A DNA stretch of 64,000 nt from Paenibacillus endophyticus (GTDB lineage Bacteria > Bacillota > Bacilli > Paenibacillales > Paenibacillaceae). The notes below the pieces were generated by a model, which saw only the letters and a program-made list of their open reading frames with translations, made no database searches and had not been told where the DNA came from. The stretch lies in the NCBI RefSeq assembly GCF_014192395.1, contig NZ_JACHXW010000012.1, positions 124,001-188,000 of the forward strand, in the 5' to 3' direction. Below, piece after piece: positions 59,048-64,000 of this stretch. The position numbers and the translations under genes are program-made. How positions within the stretch are numbered: the stretch's first letter is position 1; each line of letters begins with the position of its first letter.

Positions 59048-59848
59048 TTAAGCCAAGCCTTGTTGAACCAAACTTAAAAAATACGATTGATGCTTCGGTT
59101 GGCATGCTATAAGATAAGGCGAATCACTCACTCCCGTAAATGGCCTGCCGGAATAATCGATTACCGTCCCCCCTGCCTCCAGCACCATCAGAATGCCTGA
59201 ATACAAGTCCTCGCCTTCTGAATTGTATACGATAATCGCATCCAAATCGCCGCGTGCCAGCATCGTCCACTGAAGAGTTGGCGCCCACAGCCGCATCATT
59301 CGTTTCGTATGGACATCGATATAATGTCGGAGCTTAACCGCCTTTGCTTCATTCTGGACGGCATGGCCTTGAATCCAACCCACGCGCGCTTTGTTGAATG
59401 GCTTAGCCCGATTCATGCTCACTGGATTTCCGTTGCAGGTCGTTCCCTCTCCCTTAACGGAAACATACAGCCGCTCGGTTATTGGTTCATAAATAACGGC
59501 CAAAACAGGCATTTCCCCATAAACAAGCGTGATTGAAATGGCGAATAACGGCAAGCCTACTGCGTAATTATTCGTCCCGTCAAGCGGATCAACTAACCAA
59601 AGCCATTCACTTTGAACATCGTTCTCACCGAACTCCTCGGAACGTATGCTGTGCTCCGGAAACACGTTTCGGAGTTTGCCCAGAATAAGATGTTCAGCGA
59701 GATGGTCAGCCTCTGTTACGATGTCTCCATGGTCGTCCTTCTCATCATAGCTATCCAGCGTTCCGAAGCGTTCTTTTACAATTCGACCCGCTTCATAGGC
59801 TGCGGCAATTGCTACTTCTCTAGCTATATTCAGAGTCAATGGCTCCAT
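59048..59848 (-). CDS. Inositol monophosphatase family protein
   Basis: Mg-dependent phosphatase of 266 residues. The metal motifs are RSEEFGE (Glu) and WLVDPLDGTNNYAVG (DPLDGT). The C-terminal motif is GEDLYSGILMVLEAGG where the family usually has WDxAAG; the Asp is kept but the Trp is not. Possible substrates are inositol phosphates, 3'-phosphoadenosine 5'-phosphate or sugar phosphates. It is followed in frame by a truncated SRPBCC gene. Confidence 0.88.
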   Translation of the reverse strand: MEPLTLNIAREVAIAAAYEAGRIVKERFGTLDSYDEKDDHGDIVTEADHLAEHLILGKLRNVFPEHSIRSEEFGENDVQSEWLWLVDPLDGTNNYAVGLPLFAISITLVYGEMPVLAVIYEPITERLYVSVKGEGTTCNGNPVSMNRAKPFNKARVGWIQGHAVQNEAKAVKLRHYIDVHTKRMMRLWAPTLQWTMLARGDLDAIIVYNSEGEDLYSGILMVLEAGGTVIDYSGRPFTGVSDSPYLIACQPKHQSYFLSLVQQGLA

Positions 59849-59872
59849 TTGGCCCGCACCCCCGCTTCTTTG

Positions 59873-60220
59873 TTATTTGTGGGAATAGAAATGCAGTCGG
59901 TTCCCGAACGGATCTGTAAGCTTAACCGCATGCCATTCCTCATCGAACCCCGGTCTAGCATATTTATAGGATTTGCTTAACAGATGCTCCTGCAGCGCCT
60001 TGGCGTCTTCAACTTCGATACGGACAGCCGAGCCTGGCGTACAATCCCCGTAATGCTCAGACAAATGAATAACGCAATCACCGCTTGATATTTGCATATA
60101 AATCGGCATATCAGGTTCAAACCGGTGCTCCCAATCGCAGACGAATTCTAAAAAATCAATATAAAACTCACGCGCCTTGTCTTCATCAAATATCCGTAAA
60201 ATCGGAACCGTTTTCTTCAT
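59873..60220 (-). CDS. Glyoxalase/bleomycin-resistance-fold protein
   Basis: Protein of about 115 residues with the VOC superfamily fold: MKKTVPILRIFDEDKAREFY begins the first beta-alpha-beta module, and VRIEVEDAKALQEHLLSKSY plus AVKLTDPFGNRLHFYSH form the second. HLSEHYGDCTPG is typical of bleomycin-resistance-like dimers. The start could be GTG/ATG up to 60232. Some members bind and sequester bleomycin-like drugs; many have unknown roles. Confidence 0.82.
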   Translation of the reverse strand: MKKTVPILRIFDEDKAREFYIDFLEFVCDWEHRFEPDMPIYMQISSGDCVIHLSEHYGDCTPGSAVRIEVEDAKALQEHLLSKSYKYARPGFDEEWHAVKLTDPFGNRLHFYSHK

Positions 60221-60317
60221 AGCATTCACCATTTCCCAACACATCCTTTTTCGCGAAATTGACCTTCCACGATTATACATGGAATTTGAATGCTAGAGAA
60301 GGCTGCGCAATAAGAAA

Positions 60318-60366
60318 AGGACTGCAGCCGTCAGCGATTATCGCATTTGGTTACAGTCCTATTTTT
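60318..60366. terminator. Bidirectional terminator
   Basis: AGGACTG (60318-60324) and CAGTCCT (60354-60360) form a stem with further pairing inside and T-rich ends on both strands. It lies just past the stop of the siderophore-binding protein gene. Confidence 0.7.
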
Positions 60367-60377
60367 ATTATAACGAA

Positions 60378-61370
60378 TTATTTAACAATGCTCTCTAGTA
60401 CATCGTCAATCACTTGCGAGTATGCAATCGTACCTGCGTACAACCAGCTTGACGTACTTGGATACTGATAAAGCTTGCCGCTTTTGACGGCAGGGATGTT
60501 CTGCCAGATTGGATCGCTTAGCGCTTTTGAATCCGTGTCTGTACCACTGTTAACTAGGAATAAGTGATCGGCATCAAGCTCAGCAAGCTTTTCAAGCGAA
60601 ATCGCATTCCAATTGCCTGTTCCCGCTTCAGAAATTTCTTTAACGACAGCTGGTACCGCTAGTCCTAGTTGGTTGTATAGCAAATCTCCGCTCGAGAGTT
60701 TGTCGCTCACGATGTAGAACTTGTCTTGTATAACCCAAAGTGCCGCTGCGGATTCGCCAGCCGCAACGCCTTGCAGCTTTTCTTTTGCTTCTTTAGCTTT
60801 CGTGTCATACGCTTCAAGCGCTTTTTGCGCTTCTTCGCTTTTACCGACAACTTCGCCGATTTTCAGCAATGCTCCGCGCCAGTCTGCTGTCAATTTATCT
60901 CCAATTGTATAGGTAGGGGCAATTTTCGAATATTGATCGAATTTTTCACCTTCCACATTTTCGTCATAGGCCATAAGGATAAGATCAGGCTCAAAGCTCG
61001 TTACTGCTTCGAATGGAAGATCGAAGCCAATATGAGGAACGTCTGCAAGTGAATCTTTCAAGTAGTCTTGAATGCCGTTTGGAACGGACCATTGCGCAAC
61101 GGGCTTGATGCCCAAAGCAACCAGATGATCTTCCAAGTAGGATGCAATGATACGCTGTGGATTAGCAGGAACGGTAACTTCATGGCCTAATGAATCCGTT
61201 AATGTTCTTTCAGTTGGCGCTTCCGTAGGCGCTGCTGTTGCAGCAGGTGCATTAGTTGCCGCGTTGTTTATTGCATTATTCGATGTATTGCTGCCGCAAG
61301 CCGCTAACCCTAGCGACAGGACCATTAAACTCAATAATACCCATACAAACTTCTTGTTGCTTTTAATCAC
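60378..61370 (-). CDS. Iron-siderophore-binding lipoprotein (FeuA/FhuD type)
   Basis: Substrate-binding protein of 330 residues. The lipoprotein signal (VLLSLMVLSLGLAAC) ends in the lipobox Cys, followed by an Ala/Asn/Thr-rich linker. The two-lobed fold joined by a long helix has LTDSLGHEVTVPANPQRIIA at its start and FEPDLILMAYDENV in the middle. GTG 61370 follows GGGGG. No permease or ATPase gene is adjacent. A Fur box 69 bp upstream shows iron control. Probable ligand is a ferric siderophore. Confidence 0.92.
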   Translation of the reverse strand: MIKSNKKFVWVLLSLMVLSLGLAACGSNTSNNAINNAATNAPAATAAPTEAPTERTLTDSLGHEVTVPANPQRIIASYLEDHLVALGIKPVAQWSVPNGIQDYLKDSLADVPHIGFDLPFEAVTSFEPDLILMAYDENVEGEKFDQYSKIAPTYTIGDKLTADWRGALLKIGEVVGKSEEAQKALEAYDTKAKEAKEKLQGVAAGESAAALWVIQDKFYIVSDKLSSGDLLYNQLGLAVPAVVKEISEAGTGNWNAISLEKLAELDADHLFLVNSGTDTDSKALSDPIWQNIPAVKSGKLYQYPSTSSWLYAGTIAYSQVIDDVLESIVK

Positions 61371-61438
61371 TGTATTTCCCCCTGTAGTACGATTATAGTA
61401 GTGGCTTAAGAAGCAGTATCGTCTCAAAAGTCATCTAA

Positions 61439-61453
61439 TGATAACAATTATCA
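61439..61453. promoter_or_regulatory. Fur box
   Basis: TGATAACAATTATCA matches the 7-1-7 Fur consensus TGATAATnATTATCA with one mismatch. It lies upstream of the siderophore-binding protein gene. Confidence 0.85.
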
Positions 61454-61696
61454 TTTTCATTGTCAACACGATTTTCGACTTTGCTCGGCAAGCCAAAATG
61501 ATAGCGTTTTCTATTGCTTTCCAACATAAGAAATTTCCAATTCCGATAAATTTTTCAATCTCGACAGTCCCATCTCGCTTGACTTCGTTCACCCGCCTTT
61601 GACCTGTAATCGCTGCCTCTACCAAGACCGTTTCGTTCTGCTTCAAAAATCAGATTCAACGAATTTAAATCCGAATAGATCTAGATGTTAAATAAA

Positions 61697-61737
61697 GGAG
61701 CATCCAAAAACGAGTAACTCTCGTTTTTGGATGCTCC
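61697..61737 (-). terminator. Strong hairpin, probable terminator
   Basis: GGAGCATCCAAAAACGAG (61697-61714) and its perfect 18-bp complement (61720-61737) leave a 5-base loop. On the minus strand a TTTATTT stretch follows. It lies past the stop of the binding-protein gene at 61793. Confidence 0.78.
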
Positions 61738-61792
61738 TAGTTGCTCCATTGCTTAAATAGCCATTCTCCTCATTAGATTTGATTTCAATTCC

Positions 61793-63322
61793 TTACCCCC
61801 CGTAGCCTAACGCCTTCAACTGCTCGTTTGCGCTATCAAGGAATGCTTTATAATTCATGGATGTCTCCAGTGTTTTAATAAAAGCATCGTATTCGCTAAT
61901 TGGTCTTTTGTTATATATGAATTTTGCAATCTCTTCTTCAATATATCGATCGGCATCAGCTGGGTTAAAGCCTTCAGGATTATCGATGAATCCATTAAGC
62001 ACTTGGATGCGAGGCTGATCATTGGCGAATTTGATCGCATCGGACTGCATGGCAAACTTGGCTTGCAAATATTCCATTTCCGGTCTGCCAGTGAATTGGT
62101 ATAACCAGGAATAACCTACATCGCCTGCCTTATCAGTCATCTTAGGTTTTCCATTGTCCAAGGTGAAATGAGTATCCTTCACTCCGAATTGTACAAGCAA
62201 GGAGCCGCCGTCCGGATTTGAGACATAGTTCAGCAGGTCGAAGACGCGCTGCAGCTTTTCAGGCTCCTTCTCCAGTGCTTTCGGAATCGCAAATCTTCCT
62301 GGTGTTGCACCAATATCCCATGAGCCGTCAAATTGTCCACCAGGACCGCTCGGCGCTGCAATTTGCAGCCACTCCGCATTCGGATTTACGGTTTTAATTT
62401 GCTCGACGAATTGTTCCTTCGTCATATTCGGCCAATCAATATAGACGATGCCAGCTTGCCCTTTAATGGCTTTCTCTTGATGTTGAAGTCCGCTATTGGC
62501 CAGAAGCTCAGGATCAACCGAGCCTGAACCAATCATCTGCTGAATAAGCGCCAGTGCATCTTTCATTGCCGGATCGTACAAAGCGTTCACGACTGCTCCG
62601 TCTTTCTCGTAGAAATTCCCTGGCATACCGACGCCGAACGCTCCTAAAACGGTCGAAAATGCCCCCATCTTTCCTCCTGTTAAACCATACGTATCCGGTT
62701 TTCCGTTGCCATCTGGATCCTGAGTGGTGAACGCCTCAGCTACTTCCTTCAATTGTTCAACCGTTGTCGGAACGGTCAGCTTCAGTTTATCGAGCCAATC
62801 CTTACGAATCCATAGTGTGTTGTAAGGAATTTGCGGTGATTTGGAAACGCCGTAGACCTTTCCGTCTACCATGCCCTTCTTTACGCTGTCTTCTCCAATA
62901 TAATCGACGGTTTGCTGTAATTTATCCATGTATGGCGTTATATCCAACAGCAGTCCTTGCTCTGAGAATTGAATCAGCTGCTGACGGCTTACCATGAACA
63001 AGTCTGGGAAATTGCCGGAGGACATGCGAACATTCAATTGATTTGCATAATCATCGCCCGAAGGATAAACGGTCAGATTCAAATCAATATTTAGCGCCGT
63101 ATCCAGCTCTTTCTTAATAATATCCTTATCAGGCGTTGGCAGGTTATTGCCGGTTTCAATAATTTCAAGCTTGATCGGTTTGCTGCTTACCTCGTTGCTC
63201 GGCTTCGCAGTATTGCTTGGCGTATTGCCTTCATTTGTTTCGCTGCCGCCTCCGCCTGAACAACCGGCAAGTAAAGCTCCTAGTAATGAAATGGTGAGCA
63301 ATAATGAACCTACTTTTCTCAT
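61793..63322 (-). CDS. Lipoprotein sugar-binding protein (LipO type)
   Basis: Solute-binding lipoprotein of 509 residues. The signal MRKVGSLLLTISLLGALLAG ends before the lipobox Cys, followed by a Gly/Ser/Thr linker. The body has MSSGNFPDLFMVSRQQLI, RKDWLDKLKLTVPTTVEQL and FTTQDPDGNGKPDTYGL, like the LipO-type protein at 19293 but clearly a separate lineage. ATG 63322 lies eight bases after AAGGGG; the ATG two codons upstream is too close to it. It follows an LplC-type permease gene and probably binds an oligosaccharide. Confidence 0.92.
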   Translation of the reverse strand: MRKVGSLLLTISLLGALLAGCSGGGGSETNEGNTPSNTAKPSNEVSSKPIKLEIIETGNNLPTPDKDIIKKELDTALNIDLNLTVYPSGDDYANQLNVRMSSGNFPDLFMVSRQQLIQFSEQGLLLDITPYMDKLQQTVDYIGEDSVKKGMVDGKVYGVSKSPQIPYNTLWIRKDWLDKLKLTVPTTVEQLKEVAEAFTTQDPDGNGKPDTYGLTGGKMGAFSTVLGAFGVGMPGNFYEKDGAVVNALYDPAMKDALALIQQMIGSGSVDPELLANSGLQHQEKAIKGQAGIVYIDWPNMTKEQFVEQIKTVNPNAEWLQIAAPSGPGGQFDGSWDIGATPGRFAIPKALEKEPEKLQRVFDLLNYVSNPDGGSLLVQFGVKDTHFTLDNGKPKMTDKAGDVGYSWLYQFTGRPEMEYLQAKFAMQSDAIKFANDQPRIQVLNGFIDNPEGFNPADADRYIEEEIAKFIYNKRPISEYDAFIKTLETSMNYKAFLDSANEQLKALGYGG

Positions 63323-63397
63323 CTTCATAACCCCTTTCAGTAAACGATCTATTGAATAGGTCCGTATAGCTGGCCAGTTATCCATACGGCGACTAGA

Positions 63398-64000
63398 TCA
63401 ACCTTTAATCGATCCGAGAAGCATACCCTTTGTAAAGTGCTTTTGAAGGAAGGGATAGATTACGATGACCGGGAGACTCGCAATCATAACGGAAGCCATT
63501 TGCATCGTCTGGGTAGGCATTATGTTCTCTGCATTCTCTAGCGGCTGCTGGCTTTGCATTAATATCTCTCTGACGATGACCTGGAGCGGGAAAAGCGTTC
63601 GGTCCGTTACATAGAAGATGGCTTGGAAAAACTCATTCCAATGACCAACAAAATAGAACAAACCAACGGTAAGCAAAACCGGAATCGAAAGCGGTGTGAC
63701 AATTTGGAGCAAAATCCGGAATTCCTTGGCGCCGTCCATCCTGGCCGATTCGAATAGTTCCTCAGGAAGCCCTTCGAAGAAGCTCTTCATAATAAGCACA
63801 TTAAAGCTCCATACCGCGTTTGGCAGTATCATCGCCCAGATCGAGTCAAGCAAACCCATCGATTTAACGACCAAGTAGGTTGGGATTAGGCCACCGCTGA
63901 ACAATAAAGTAAACACAATCATTAGAAGAAAAAACTTTCTTGCCGGCAGGTTTTTACGGCTGAGCGGATAAGCCATCAACCCAGTCAAGATGAGGTTGAC
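63398..64000 (-). CDS. ABC sugar permease, LplC/YtcP type, 5' end outside window
   Basis: The C-terminal 200 residues of a CUT1 permease. The EAA loop is ELFESARMDGAKEFRILLQI, and it ends MASVMIASLPVIVIYPFLQK with the KGMLLGSIKG tail. The frame stays open to base 64000, so the first ~90-100 residues lie outside. It is upstream of, and cotranscribed with, the LipO-type binding protein. Its tail resembles the permease fragment in the pseudogene at 5840. Confidence 0.93.
   Translation of the reverse strand, partial: VNLILTGLMAYPLSRKNLPARKFFLLMIVFTLLFSGGLIPTYLVVKSMGLLDSIWAMILPNAVWSFNVLIMKSFFEGLPEELFESARMDGAKEFRILLQIVTPLSIPVLLTVGLFYFVGHWNEFFQAIFYVTDRTLFPLQVIVREILMQSQQPLENAENIMPTQTMQMASVMIASLPVIVIYPFLQKHFTKGMLLGSIKG

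Noticed and set aside
61431..61646. 71-codon - strand frame upstream of the siderophore-binding gene
   Set aside because: It runs through the Fur box and ends in the promoter region; no start signal or family pattern.

Overview
The window reads as chromosome from a Paenibacillaceae firmicute (Paenibacillus or a close relative). Evidence: several LplB/LplC-type sugar permeases with large lipoprotein sugar-binding partners, YesM/YesN-type two-component genes, many AraC-type regulators, a giant S-layer-anchored (SLH) secreted protein, strong AGGAGG ribosome sites with TTG/GTG starts, and a spore-germination gene remnant. No rRNA, tRNA, CRISPR array, phage or intact insertion sequence was seen.

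Region by region. 1-6.2 kb: 3'-truncated GH2 beta-galactosidase (lacZ) divergent from an AraC regulator, two more AraC regulators, and decayed fragments (AraC DNA-binding domain; a response regulator joined by deletion to a sugar-permease tail). 6.5-9.3 kb: a three-gene operon of di-iron desaturase-family oxygenase, Rieske ferredoxin and FAD ferredoxin reductase, the same trio as rhizobial MocD/MocE/MocF. 9.3-22.9 kb: a long opposing operon with five xylose-isomerase-like TIM-barrel proteins (one a D-tagatose/psicose 3-epimerase type, one IolE/MocC-like), a Gfo/Idh/MocA dehydrogenase, alpha/beta hydrolase, zinc alcohol dehydrogenase, ThuA protein, GH43 glycosidase and an ABC sugar importer. 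It ends on a terminator shared with the Moc-like operon. 23-26.2 kb: a membrane AraC regulator with a cre site, and a phytanoyl-CoA-dioxygenase-family gene.

26-36 kb: accessory, gene-poor and decaying. Small redox and stress genes (SnoaL-like, WYL regulator, three SDRs, DinB, MerR, AhpD-like, GNAT) lie between pseudogenes, including an aldehyde dehydrogenase tail and a GerAC tail. It also holds the second copy of an intergenic hairpin repeat first seen at 3.9 kb. 36-39 kb: tandem zinc-ribbon methyltransferases divergent from a PIG-L deacetylase. 39-42 kb: GH32 fructan/sucrose hydrolase and a LacI regulator with two matching operator candidates. 42-53.6 kb: a polysaccharide locus of SLH-anchored beta-helix protein, MsmEFG-like importer and divergent YesM/YesN pair. 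53.8-55.9 kb: BlaI repressor, short M56 protease and DUF3105 membrane protein, with matching dyads upstream of blaI and of the DUF3105 gene. 56-61.4 kb: thioesterase, nucleoside hydrolase, ZIP transporter, truncated SRPBCC gene, inositol-monophosphatase-family gene, glyoxalase-fold gene and a Fur-box siderophore-binding lipoprotein. 61.8-64 kb: another LipO/LplC-type importer, cut by the window end.

The strongest candidate for something undescribed is 6.5-22.9 kb. It looks like a catabolic locus for an O-methylated or otherwise masked sugar, cyclitol or glycoside: import, GH43 trimming, oxidation (MocA family, ADH), ThuA and TIM-barrel isomerisation or elimination, and a MocDEF-like oxygenase that could remove an O-methyl group. 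The substrate and the functional tie between the two operons are inference.
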